Positions 19,573 to 29,900 of a stretch of 52,310 nt of DNA are shown here, piece by piece. The stretch comes from Bacteroidota bacterium (GTDB lineage: Bacteria; Bacteroidota; Ignavibacteria; SZUA-365). How positions within the stretch are numbered: the first letter of the stretch is position 1; each line of letters starts with the position of its first letter. The translations under genes and the position numbers were made by a program. Below the pieces are notes generated by a model. The model made no database searches, had not been told where the DNA came from, and worked only from the letters and a program-made list of their open reading frames with translations. The DNA lies in assembly GCA_023432805.1 (NCBI GenBank), contig JAEYUG010000030.1, positions 1 through 52,310 on the forward strand, read 5' to 3'.

Positions 19573-20226
19573 TTAGACGAGACGGGACTCGTTCTTCTTC
19601 CAGTCTCCGAGGAAGGCCTCCAGACCGCGATCGGTCAGGGGATGGCGGAACATCATGTCGATCACCTTGAAGGGGATCGTCGCGACATCCGCACCGGCCA
19701 TGGCACTGTCGACCACGTGCAGCGGGTGGCGGATGCTGGCGGCCAGCACCTGTGTCGCATATCCATAGTTACCGTAGATCGCGACGATCTGGCGGATGAC
19801 TTCCATGCCATCATGGCTGATGTCGTCAAGACGACCGACAAACGGAGAGATGTATGTGGCGCCGGCCTTGGCGGCAAGCAACGCCTGAGTAGGGGAAAAG
19901 CAGAGTGTGACGTTGGTCTTGATTCCCTCGGATGCAAGGATGCGCACTGCCTTGATCCCCTCCCGGATCAGCGGCACCTTGACAACAATGTTTGGATGGA
20001 TGGCCGCAAGCTCGCGACCCTCCCGCAGAATGCCCTCGGTGTCCACTGCAACCACCTCGGCACTGACAGGTCCGTCGACAATGGCAAGAATCTCGTCGAG
20101 CAGCTGGCGGAAATTCCGCCCTTCCTTGGCAACGAGTGAAGGATTGGTGGTGACACCATCCAAAATGCCGAGGCTCTGCGCTTCGCGGATTTCGTCAATT
20201 GCGGCGCTGTCGATGAAAAATTTCAT
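19573..20226 (-). CDS. Small transaldolase / fructose-6-phosphate aldolase family protein
   Basis: This 217-residue class I aldolase of the short transaldolase (TalB-independent, FSA/MipB-like) subfamily transfers or splits three-carbon dihydroxyacetone units in sugar phosphate metabolism. The N-terminal MKFFIDSA and GVTTNPSLVAK motifs and the Schiff-base Lys83 in NIVVKVPLI are present, along with NVTLCFSPTQALLAAKAGA and ISPFVGRLDDI. Sequence alone does not separate true transaldolase (tal) from fructose-6-phosphate aldolase (fsa), though most members of this length outside enterics act as transaldolases. AGGATGAG lies before the ATG. A dyad in its promoter region suggests it is regulated separately. 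Confidence 0.9.
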   Translation of the reverse strand: MKFFIDSAAIDEIREAQSLGILDGVTTNPSLVAKEGRNFRQLLDEILAIVDGPVSAEVVAVDTEGILREGRELAAIHPNIVVKVPLIREGIKAVRILASEGIKTNVTLCFSPTQALLAAKAGATYISPFVGRLDDISHDGMEVIRQIVAIYGNYGYATQVLAASIRHPLHVVDSAMAGADVATIPFKVIDMMFRHPLTDRGLEAFLGDWKKNESRLV

Positions 20227-20256
20227 CGTCGCTCATCCTATGCTTGAATGAAAAAT

Positions 20257-20296
20257 ACTATACGACGGTGTGACAACATACAGAACCGTGTTGTCA
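20257..20296 (-). promoter_or_regulatory. Promoter region with operator-like dyad upstream of the transaldolase gene
   Basis: On the minus strand a -10-like TATAGT lies at 20257-20262, about 30 nt before the start codon. Just upstream is a perfect 8-bp inverted repeat, TGACAACA (20271-20278) and TGTTGTCA (20289-20296), with a 10-bp spacer, placed where a regulator would cover the -35 region. The -35 element itself is unclear. The half-site spacing is typical of dimeric repressor sites. Confidence 0.4.
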
Positions 20297-20337
20297 AATG
20301 CAACGGTTTCAGTCACAGGTCGCAACAAATTGAAAAA

Positions 20338-20802
20338 TCAGGCAAATACGTGTTCGGTCTCGGCATACGAGTTCCCGGTCTCCTGCACGCGCAAGCGCAG
20401 ACGATGCAGCCTGGGTTGCCCCTGCAGCTGCGCGGCGATCAGATCGAGAAGGTGGCGGGCGATGTTTTCAGCAGTCGAATGGAAGGGGACACGGTAGATC
20501 TTCATGCCCGTCGTCGCAAAAAAATCGAGCATCAGCGTGTCACCCTCGTCCACCATGAAGGCATGGTCGAGGGGATCCAGAACCGGCATGACGGCGGACT
20601 TGAGATCACCGTAATCCATCAGCATTCCGTGCTCGTCGCAGTCTCCCTCGAGTTCCACCCAAAGGGTGTAGGAATGCCCATGCACGTTTGCACACCCGGA
20701 GGTGTGGAAGGGAAGCCTGTGGCCCATCTCCCAATGGAAGTTGCGCGCAATGCGCATGGGGGGGGAAGCTGCTGATTTCGTGTGCTGCGGTGCGGCCGTC
20801 AC
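20338..20802 (-). CDS. 6-pyruvoyl-tetrahydropterin synthase / 6-carboxytetrahydropterin synthase family
   Basis: This 154-residue pterin enzyme, most likely QueD-type, converts dihydroneopterin triphosphate for queuosine biosynthesis. The zinc and active-site residues are visible: NFHWEMGHRLPFH, then CANVHGHSYTLWVELEG (Cys, HxH), GMLMDYGDLK, LDPLDHAFM and a C-terminal ETGNSYAET-like Glu. The start chosen is GTG at 20800-20802, because GAAGGA stands six bases before it. An internal ATG at 20755-20757 has no ribosome-binding site. It follows lptG by 111 bp on the same strand. A role in folate or biopterin metabolism is possible, since the family is mixed. Confidence 0.88.
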   Translation of the reverse strand: MTAAPQHTKSAASPPMRIARNFHWEMGHRLPFHTSGCANVHGHSYTLWVELEGDCDEHGMLMDYGDLKSAVMPVLDPLDHAFMVDEGDTLMLDFFATTGMKIYRVPFHSTAENIARHLLDLIAAQLQGQPRLHRLRLRVQETGNSYAETEHVFA

Positions 20803-20913
20803 GTCGGGTCCTTCGAAAAAGTACAGCTTCTAAAGTACACGCGCTTCCCCTCCCGTCCAAGGCAGAAATCCGGTTCGAGAAGAGGAGCGCACACGGTCGG
20901 GGGACGCTCCCGT

Positions 20914-22020
20914 CTATTTGCGGACGCGCAGCATCACCCAGATGCCCGCGACAAGAAAGGCGAGGTTCGGAAGCCACGCGGCAAGCATCGCAGGCATGGC
21001 TCCATTGTACCCGAACACCTGGCTCAGCTTCTGGCTGACCAGGTACGCAAAACAGATCAGGATGCTGATACCGAACTGCACCGACAGACCACTGCGACGC
21101 TTCACCGAGGCAAAGGGCACCCCGAAGAACATCACGATCAGTGACGCGAAGGGGAACGCGATCTTCCCGTGGTAATCCACCAGCAGCCGGTTGATGTCGC
21201 TGCCTGCACGCCGTTGCCGCTCGATGTAGTCGCGGAAGTCGCCGAGTTCCATCTCCTCGGGCTTCTGCTGCATACGGAGGATGATGGCGGGGGTGATCAC
21301 GAGGGGACCTGCATCCACCGAGTCGAAACGCAGGACCTGTTCACTGCGCGTGAGGGTGCCCGACAGGGTGTCACCGAAGCGGCGCGACACACCGTCGACG
21401 AGCATCCAGCTGTCGCGGGCGTCACTCCACCGCATCCCGGCGGCATCGATGCGCTCGATCATCCGCGTGGGATCGTCGGCCCTGAAACGCTGCAGGCTCA
21501 CGCGACGCGCTGTGGCGTTTGCGTCGTCGAAATACTCCATCGAGATGATGCGGTCGTCCCGGTCCTGGAAGAAGAGATTGTAGCGCCCCCCCGCCTGCAG
21601 GTTCTTCTTCAGATACGTGCGCTCGAGGTCGAGGCGCCCTGCATTGATGCGTGGCACGACATACCCGTCCATACCGAGCATTGCCACGCTCACCAGCACG
21701 CCGACAACCACGAAGGGCACCATGTAGCGGTACAGACTCACGCCACTGCATTTGATCACCGTCAATTCGTTCGTGCCGCTCATCTTCCCAACCACGAACA
21801 GCGCGGCCAGCAGCATCGCCAGTGGAACCATGAGTCCCATGATCCTCGGCAGGAAATACACGTAGTACAACCCGATGATGTGCGTCGGAACGTCCTGATC
21901 GATGAAGTCGTCGAGATTTTCGACCATGTCGATGAGGATGAAGATCACGCTGAAGGCGAGCAGCGCGAAAAGGATGCTGCGCACGAAGCGCGCGAGCACG
22001 TAGCGATCAAGCAGGCGCAT
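20914..22020 (-). CDS. lptG: LPS export permease, YjgP/YjgQ family (LptG-like)
   Basis: This is one half of the inner-membrane permease pair that, with the LptB ATPase, extracts lipopolysaccharide and feeds it to the trans-envelope bridge. It has 368 residues, with three helices at the N terminus (LLDRYVLARFVRSILFALLAF; LMVPLAMLLAALFVVG; MVPFVVVGVLVSVAML), a periplasmic jellyroll domain at about 110-260 and three C-terminal helices. The conserved KCSGVSLYRY coupling-helix region is present. The ATG at 22018-22020 overlaps the stop of the partner gene as ATGA; longer frames are rejected. Assignment as LptG rather than LptF rests on gene order and is tentative. Confidence 0.87.
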   Translation of the reverse strand: MRLLDRYVLARFVRSILFALLAFSVIFILIDMVENLDDFIDQDVPTHIIGLYYVYFLPRIMGLMVPLAMLLAALFVVGKMSGTNELTVIKCSGVSLYRYMVPFVVVGVLVSVAMLGMDGYVVPRINAGRLDLERTYLKKNLQAGGRYNLFFQDRDDRIISMEYFDDANATARRVSLQRFRADDPTRMIERIDAAGMRWSDARDSWMLVDGVSRRFGDTLSGTLTRSEQVLRFDSVDAGPLVITPAIILRMQQKPEEMELGDFRDYIERQRRAGSDINRLLVDYHGKIAFPFASLIVMFFGVPFASVKRRSGLSVQFGISILICFAYLVSQKLSQVFGYNGAMPAMLAAWLPNLAFLVAGIWVMLRVRK

Positions 22021-23582
22021 CAGACCGACCTCCCACGCAAACGCTTCGGGACGAAACGCGACAGCATGCTCCAGTCGATAACGGGGGTCTCGCGCGCGGC
22101 ACGCATTGTGAACACGATGCCGACGACACCCAGTACGATGTTGGCGGCCCACATGCCCCAGAAAGGCGAGAGCACCGTTCGGTCGGCGAGCTTCTCACCG
22201 CCGATCAGAAACGCCCAGTAGAACAGGAAGAATCCGAGACTGAGTCCCGCCCCCACGCCGAAGCCCCCCTTGCGCGCCATCATCCCGAGCGGCGCACCGA
22301 TCAGCACGAACACCATGCACGCAAAGGGAATCGAATATTTCTTGTAGATCTCGACGAGATACTTGTCCTGCGTTTCGCGCTCGTAGGCACGCATCGTGGC
22401 CCGCCCTGCTACCTCGCTCTGCAACTGCCGCAGGTCGATGCGCGCACGGTAGCGTGCGGCGAGGGAATCTTCGCGGCTGAAGATGCGGGCCGTGACTGCG
22501 GTGGATAATGTATCGGCGTGACGGACGAGGGTGTCTGTCGCCCCATGACGGACGAGGGTGTCTGTCGCCCCATGACGGACGAGGGCGTCCGTCGTCCCAT
22601 GACGGACGAGGGCGTCCGTCGTCCCATGACGGGCGAGGGTGTCTGTCGTCCTGTCGGGGGAAGGCATCGGGGCGGGGGCGACAAGCTGGGGACGACCGTC
22701 CAGATAGGAAGCCATCTGCTCGCGCATGCGCGTCCCGAAGTCGGCCAGCCCCTGATCACTCACACGACCAATGCTGTCGACGATCGCCTGCATCATCTGC
22801 GCACTCATCGTGCGGTCGTCACGCTGCGCGGTCGATGCATCGCTGCGCTGGAACCCGAAACCGCTGGCCGGGATCGCCACGCGATGCCGTGCAAACTCCA
22901 GGGTCCGGTACGGGGTCATGTCGCTGATGGTCAGATCGTGGATCTCGCCATCCTCGAGATCCATGAAGATCTTCGAGTAGTCGCGCGAGAAGTTCACACG
23001 ACCCGTTCGGGCCGTGACAACCACGTGCTTGTCGGGACGCGACAGATCGTAGATCGTCACACCCTCGAGACGTCCGTCGGTGTCGTGCGCGCGTCGCACG
23101 AGGATGCGGTAGTTGGGGATCTCCTCCTCGCTCGTGAACACGCCCGATCGCAGCGTGAGCGTCGGCTTGATGCGCACGATGTCGGTCATGAGCGTGCGAA
23201 GACGAATGTTCGCCTCGGGGAGAATCGCATTGTTGAAGTAAACGAGTCCCCACGTCACGAGACCCGTCATGAGCACCACGGGGAACATCATGCGGTAGAG
23301 GCTCATGCCGCTGGCCCGCATGATCGTGGTCTCGTTGTCGGCAGCAAGACGGCCGAAGGCCATGAGTGTCGAAACGAGCACCGCCATGGGAACGGCAAGC
23401 ACGACCATCCATGCGAGATTGAGCGCGATGAGCTCGAGAATGACGAGAATACCGAGTCCCTTGCCGACGAGATCTCCGGCGGACTTCATGAGAAACTGCA
23501 GGAGAAACAGGAAGATGATGATGGCGTTGGCGAAGAGGAAGGGCCCCGCATGCGCACGGAGTATGTAGCGCCAGAGCGTCAT
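22020..23582 (-). CDS. lptF: LPS export permease, YjgP/YjgQ family (LptF-like), with repeat insertion
   Basis: This is the partner of the preceding LptG-like permease, 520 residues from the ATG at 23580-23582. The N-terminal half shows MTLWRYILRAHAGPF, AVPMAVLVSTLMAFGRLA and MRASGMSLYRMM (coupling helix), followed by the periplasmic beta domain. It is longer than the usual 360-400 residues. Before the C-terminal helices (FACMVFVLIGAPLGMMARKGG) lies an insertion of more than 100 residues, including a nine-residue repeat of the type DTLVRHGAT, present about five times. The start is supported by a promoter about 60 bp upstream; a frame from 23717 would extend back through that promoter. The gene is divergent from sprA. 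Confidence 0.87.
   Translation of the reverse strand: MTLWRYILRAHAGPFLFANAIIIFLFLLQFLMKSAGDLVGKGLGILVILELIALNLAWMVVLAVPMAVLVSTLMAFGRLAADNETTIMRASGMSLYRMMFPVVLMTGLVTWGLVYFNNAILPEANIRLRTLMTDIVRIKPTLTLRSGVFTSEEEIPNYRILVRRAHDTDGRLEGVTIYDLSRPDKHVVVTARTGRVNFSRDYSKIFMDLEDGEIHDLTISDMTPYRTLEFARHRVAIPASGFGFQRSDASTAQRDDRTMSAQMMQAIVDSIGRVSDQGLADFGTRMREQMASYLDGRPQLVAPAPMPSPDRTTDTLARHGTTDALVRHGTTDALVRHGATDTLVRHGATDTLVRHADTLSTAVTARIFSREDSLAARYRARIDLRQLQSEVAGRATMRAYERETQDKYLVEIYKKYSIPFACMVFVLIGAPLGMMARKGGFGVGAGLSLGFFLFYWAFLIGGEKLADRTVLSPFWGMWAANIVLGVVGIVFTMRAARETPVIDWSMLSRFVPKRLRGRSV
22519..22653 (-). repeat. 27-bp in-frame minisatellite inside lptF
   Basis: Five head-to-tail 27-bp units lie at 22519, 22546, 22573, 22600 and 22627. 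Units 1 and 2 are identical, units 3 and 4 are identical, and unit 5 is diverged at its end. Each encodes nine residues (consensus DTLVRHGAT). Each unit contains a palindrome with a 7-bp stem (GACGGAC...GTCCGTC in units 3 and 4, one G/T pair in units 1 and 2). Copy-number change keeps the reading frame. Confidence 0.95.
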
Positions 23583-23643
23583 CGACGGCAGGGCAGGCTG
23601 GAGCGCATGGGGAATTTTTCCATTGCTATTGTAGATAGCAGAA

Positions 23644-23671
23644 AATATACTGGTGGATGGTGTTGGGGCAA
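23644..23671 (-). promoter_or_regulatory. Putative promoter of lptF-lptG
   Basis: On the minus strand TTGCCC (23666-23671) and TATATT (23644-23649) have a 16-bp spacer. The -10 region continues as TATATTTTC, resembling TAnnTTTG. The expected start of transcription is about 55 nt before the chosen lptF ATG. Confidence 0.5.
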
Positions 23672-23711
23672 GGCGCTCATGCGCGCCACGGAACGGGGCC
23701 GCACCTGCACC

Positions 23712-23741
23712 TTGCAAGGGATTGCATAATCTCCGTAGTTT
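23712..23741 (+). promoter_or_regulatory. Putative promoter of sprA
   Basis: TTGCAA (23712-23717) and TAGTTT (23736-23741) are 18 bp apart on the plus strand. The -10 region reads TAGTTTCG, one base off TAnnTTTG. This is the best candidate in the region upstream of sprA. Confidence 0.38.
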
Positions 23742-23942
23742 CGAAGTTCCGAAAAAAATGCGTCAATCCGAATTTCGCCTCATGTTGTTTCTTACATCTC
23801 CCTCACAAGGTCAAGGACGTTATCGAGACGACATCTACCGCGCCGTACATACGGAGTAACACCTCATTCCCAAGAAGATGTCATCCGCAGGAGCTGTCCT
23901 CTGAAGAGCGTCCGTTCGTCTCTCCCGTCCGCGGGGGCAGGC

Positions 23943-26900
23943 ATGCTTACATCCTTTCGACGGGCCGCCGGTCTGATCACCGCCGGCGCGTCGCTGGCGA
24001 CGATCGTGTCCGTCCTGGCCGTCATGGGCTCGGCGCGGGATCGCGGCGTACCCGCACCATCCGCGCATCCGGATGTCAGGGTTGCGCATGCATCATCATT
24101 CGGTGCCGACGTCATCCCACCACCGGCGCCCGACGACAGCCTCGACATCCCCGAGGTGGATTCGACGGCACGGAAGACCTTCCTGCCACCCCGCGACAGG
24201 GGCGGCGTGACCGCCTCCCCCTTCCCCGCACGTACGTCGACCATGTATCTGACGCCCTCGGCGGGCAAGGGCATCCAACGCATCGTGACGGTCGATTCGG
24301 TGCGCGACATCGTGCGGATCCGTGAAGTGATCAACGGACGCGATGTGCGCATCCCGATCGAGATGCCGCTCGACGAGTACATCCGTGCACGTTACGACTA
24401 CGAGCGCACACGGCGCACATCGGACTACATCACGGCGCAGGGACTCAAGGACGGAGACCAGCTCGAAGGCATCCTGAAGAACCTGACCGAGTTCGACATT
24501 CCAATTCCCCCGAATCCCCTCATGTCGATCTTCGGTGATCGCAGCCGCATCAGTCTGCGCATCAGCGGATCGATCGACATCAGCGCCGGCTTCCGCATCG
24601 AGAGTTCGGATCAGCAATCGGTGTTCCTCGCCCCCACGCAGTTCTCGCCGAACTTCCGCCAGCAGGTGCAGATCAACGTCAACGGTCTGATTGGCGACAA
24701 GCTCAGCATCCGGGCGGACTGGAGCACCGAGCGCACCTTCGACTACGAGAACCAGCTCAAGATCAAGTACACGGGCTATGAGGATGAGATCGTGCAATCG
24801 GTCGAGGCCGGCAACGTCTCGCTGCAGACACCCGCGACGCTCATGGGGGGAAGCGGTGCGCTGTTCGGCATCAAGGCGGAGTTCCAGGTGGGTCCCCTGC
24901 GCCTGCAGACCGTGGCCAGCCAGAAGAAGGGCGAATCGAGCCGCATGTCGGTCAATGGTGGTTCGACCGAACAGATCTTCGAGCGCCGCGCCTACGACTA
25001 CGCGGAGAACCACTACTTCGTCAACCTCGAGTACCGCGACGACGACGTCAACGGCCGCAACGTCTACGAGGCGTACTACAACTACCGCGCCTATGGGGCA
25101 ACCGCACCGCTGCAGCTCAAGCCCGACAAGTACATCAAGGACATGGAGGTGTGGATCACGCGCCCGGCTTCCGCAGGGACGGTGACGGACCCGGAGGAGC
25201 GTGCGGGTGTGGCGTTGATCGATCTGCCGGGCACCTTCCTCCAGACGGATCCGCTTCCTCCTTCCATCCAGCAGCTGGCCGACACCACGATCAAGATCGA
25301 GTCGCAGTCGGGCCTCATCGAGCTGGGGAATTTCAAGCGGTTGAAGAAGGACATCGACTACACGTACAACCCCGTCACGGGCATTCTGACGATGAATCAG
25401 AACGTGATGGAGGATCAGGTGATTGGCGTGGCCTACCGGGTCGAGGGGCCGTCGAACGGTCCGGCCGACGACGAGTTCTACGGCACCTTCGTCAACGATC
25501 CGCGCTTTTCGAACAACCCGGCGCTCGTCAATCCGCGTCTCGTGCTCAAGCTGGTCAAGCCGAAGAACGTGAGTCCCTCATTCAAGAAGGCCTGGCTGCA
25601 CCGCGTGCGCAGCATCTATTCGATGAATGCGCGCAATCTGAAAGCGGAGGATTTCGCCTCGTTCAAGATCGTCTACCGCGCCGGCGGTTCACCCGACGTG
25701 GAGACGCTTCCGAACACGCAGTTCAAGCTGCTGCGGCTCTTCGGCCTCGACAATACTGATGACGCGGGCGGTCCCCCCGACGGCAAGATCGACTTCCTGC
25801 CCGGGCTCACCGTCGATCCCGTGCGCGGCGAGCTCATCTTCCCCACCCTCGAGCCGTGGAACGCGGGGCTGCGCAGGCAGTTCCTCACGCTGCCGAACGC
25901 GGATCCTTCCGTCATCGCTCCCTACCTCTTCCCCGCCGTCTACGACACGACGAAGACGATTGCGCGGCAGAGCGACAAGGACAAGATCCTGATCGTGGGC
26001 ACGACGAAGGGTTCGAGCAGTTCGATCTACAATCTCGGCTTCAACATCGTCGAGGGCAGTGTGCGCGTGCTGCTGGGCGGGCAACCGCTGACGCCGGGCA
26101 CCGACTACACCGTCGACTACCAGGTCGGGCAGGTGAAGATTCTCAAGGAGGAGGCGCTGATACCCGGCGCGAAGCTGGACATCGATTTCGAGAAGCATGA
26201 CTTCTTCTCGTTCGCATCGAAGACCATGCTCGGCGCGCGCGGCGAGATGCATCTCGGCAAGAACAGCTTCCTCGGGTTCACGTGGCTGAACCTGAACCAG
26301 AAGACACTGAGCGACAAGGTCCGCATCGGCGAGGAGCCCATCAACAACACGATGTTCGGCGTCGACGCGCGCACGCAGATGGATCTGCCCTTCATCACCG
26401 ACGCGCTCAACACCCTGCCCTTCCTCACCACGAAGGAGAAGTCGTCGCTGACTCTGCAGGGCGAGTTCGCGATGATGTCGCCCGACCCGAACACGAAGAA
26501 GAGTTCGATCGCGTCTGACAATTCGAAGGGGATTGCCTACATCGACGACTTCGAGGGCTCGCGCGTGTTCATTCCGCTGCAGACCGCCTACTCGGTGTGG
26601 AAGCTGTCGTCGCCGCCGGCCTTCATGCCGAACTATACCTCGACACCAATCCCCGAGGAGCTACAGAACCACCGCGGTCGTCTGTCGTGGTTCAACATTC
26701 CCATCACTGCGTCATCGAACCGTTCGGTGGTCGTGACCGACATCTGGCCCGACCGCATCGCTGCACGCGAAGATCAACGCGTGACGGTGCTGGATCTCGA
26801 TTATCGTCCCGCCGAACGCGGACAGTTCAACTACACACCCGATCTGGCCACACCCGAGCAGAGCTGGGCCGGCATCATGCGCACGCTGCCGGTGAACGCG

Positions 26901-29900
26901 ACCAACCTCGTCGACGGCAACTACAACTACATCGAACTGTGGATGCGCGTCGAGAACGGCAAGCCGCAAGGACGGCTGCTGATCGATGTCGGCAAGGTGT
27001 CGGAGGACGTGCTTCCGAACGGTCAGCTCAACAGCGAAGACCTCGTGCTGGAAAACTCGATCCGCAACGGCATCCTGAATCCCGGCGAGGACGTCGGTCT
27101 TGACATGCTCACCGATGCGCAGGAGCTCGAACAGTATCCAGCCCTCGGCCCGGATCCCAGCCTCGACAACTTCATCTACAACGTCAACGACTGGACGAAC
27201 TTCAACGGCACGCAGGCAAACAAGGATGATCAGGCGGGCTTCACGCCCGACACCGAGGACATGAACAACAACGGCATCCTCGACCTGAACAACGACTACT
27301 TCCAGTACGAGATCAACATCGACACGACCTCGTTCGCCGCCGGCATCAACCGCAATCCCTACGTTGTGGGCGGCGGCACGAACGGCTGGTATCAATTCCG
27401 GATCCCCCTTTCCGATTTCTCGCACCGCCAGGGATCGCCCTCGCTCGACAACGTCGAGTTCATCCGCCTTGCGGTGACGGGCGTCTCCGACCCCACCACG
27501 ATCCGCATCGCCGAGTTCAACTTCGTCGGCAACCAGTGGTACGAGCGCCAGCGCGGCGATTCGCTCTTCACCGTCTCGGTGGTCAACATCGAAGACAACC
27601 CCGACTACACGAGTCCCCCGGGTGTCGCCCGCGAACGTGACCGTCGCCGTCCCGACCAGGAGGTCTACCTCAACGAGCAGTCGCTCTCGCTCACCTTCCG
27701 CGACCTGCCCGACACGTCCTACCGCGAAGCCTACCGCCTGTTCCCGAACACGGGTGTGGATCTGTTCAACTACGAACGCATGAAGATGTTCGTGCACGGC
27801 GATCCCTTCCTGTCGGCAAGCCGCTACGAAGTCGTGATGCGTTTCGGCATCGACACGCTCAACTACTACGAGTACCGCGGACCCGTGCGCTCTGGCTGGG
27901 ACACACGTAACGAGATCGACATCGCCTTCGCCGAGCTGACGGCGATCAAGGCCCTGCGCGATTCATGCCGCACATTCCAGAAGCGGATGGATCATCTCGG
28001 CGACAGCGTCTACTACAAGGTGGTGGGATGTCCGGATATCGTGAGCGTGCGCTTCATCTCCATCGGCGTCCGCAACATCGATGGGAAGCCTCTGACCGGC
28101 CAGGTCTGGTGCAACGAATTGCGCGTGGTCGGTCCCGACGACCGCAACGGCTACGCGTATACGGGATCGATGAACCTGCGGCTCGCCGACGTGGCAGACA
28201 TCAACGCCACCGTCAGCCACAGCGATCCCTTCTTCCACGGACTCGCAGACCGCTTCAGCGCGACACGTGCGTGGACGACCGCATGGTCGATGAACACGAC
28301 AATCAATATCGACAAGGCCTTCCCGAAGGAATGGCAGGGCACGCAGATCAAGGTCGCGTACTCGCATGCGGAGAATCTCTCCAAGCCGCTGCTGCTGCCG
28401 GGTCAGCCCGACGTGAATGTCGAGGAATCCCTCAAGCTCCTCGAGATCACGATGCGCGAGCAGGGCAAGTCGCAAAGCGAGATCGATCTCGCCGTGCGCG
28501 ACGCACGCCTGGCCACACAGACACTGGAGATCCGCGACAGCTGGGCCTTCCCCACCGTGCGTCTGAAGGCACCGGGAGAGAGCTGGCTCATTCAGGACAT
28601 CGTCAACCGTCTCGATCTCAGCTACAACTACTCGATCTCGCGCTATCGCGATCCCGTCCTCTCGAGCCGCCGCAACTGGCAGTGGACCGGGCGCATCGGC
28701 TATGGATACGATTTCAACCGCAACGCCTACGTGCAGCCCTTCCGCAATCTGTTCGACGGCGTCTTCCTCTTCGACTTCTACAAGAACGTCAAGTTCTACT
28801 ACCTGCCCTCACGTGTGAACCTGTCGGCCGACCTGTCACGTTCGCGCGTGGAAGAGCAGCAGCGCTTCCCGTACGAGGAACGTCCCTACACCCGTTCGTT
28901 CCAGCACAACCGCAGTCTCTCGTTCTCGTACCGCATGAGCGAGGGCGGATTCCTGAACCTCGACGGATCGTACAATTCGAACATCCAGACATCCCTGCTG
29001 CATTTCGAAACCGACTACGAGCGCGACGTCAACGGCGACACGCTGCGCGATCCCCTCGGTTCGCCGCGGCTGGTGCAGCGTCAGAGCAGCGCGATTTTCG
29101 GCGACATCTTTTTCGGAGGCGGTGGTCTGAATTTCGGCTTCCCGACGCGCTACGGACAGCAGGTGTCGATCAACAGCCGACCCCAGATCCCGCGCTTCTT
29201 CGATCTGGACAAGTACGTGGATCTGAGCGCCGGATATCAGGTGTCGTACTCGTGGCAGGAGAATCTGCAGCAGCTCGGTCTGGGTCGCAGCGCGAGTTTC
29301 AATGCATCGATCAACGCGCAGATGAATCTGCGTGTGAAGTCGTTCTTCGATCCGCTGTTCTCGTACATGAGCGCGTATGATGGTCCCGCAGACGCCGGCA
29401 GCGTCGGTCCGGGCGGCGAGCGCATGCCCGTGCAGGGCCGTCGCAAGAGCGAGGTGGCGATCACCGATCAGAAGAGCGAGCTGCTCAAGAAGCAGAAGGA
29501 ACTGGCGGAGTTGAAGCGCACGCTTGCGAAGAACGATCCCAAGCAGCTCGTACGGATGCGCGGTGACCTCGAGAAGAGCCAGGCACAGCTTGAAGCGCTG
29601 GTCGGCGTTCAGAAGGCTTCCGATTCGCTGCTGGCGGCGGGCATCACGACGGGACTGCCTGAAGACACGTTGAATATCCCGACGGTTTCCTCCTTCCCCT
29701 CCATCGGAGAAATTCTCGGGCGGGCCGCGTATTATCTGATCAAGATTCCATTCCTCGAGTACGACAACGTGGGTATCACGTTCTCGGAGAGCAATTCCAG
29801 CCAGGTGACGGGTGTGCGTGGCGAGACGGGTTTCGGCACATTCTGGACGTCGCCGCTGTTCGGCAGTCCCGCCACGGCGACCGGCGGACCCTCGCGTCTC

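Larger units (their letters stand above)
23583..23942. other. 360-bp divergent intergenic region, lptF / sprA
   Basis: No gene is supported here. The stretch separates the divergent lptF-lptG and sprA transcripts. It contains a candidate promoter on each strand (23644-23671 minus, 23712-23741 plus), only about 40 bp apart, so a regulator bound between them could act on both. The sprA leader would be roughly 195 nt. Confidence 0.6.

Noticed and set aside
22519..22653. CRISPR-like array
   Set aside because: The 27-bp units abut directly with no spacers and are translated in frame within lptF.
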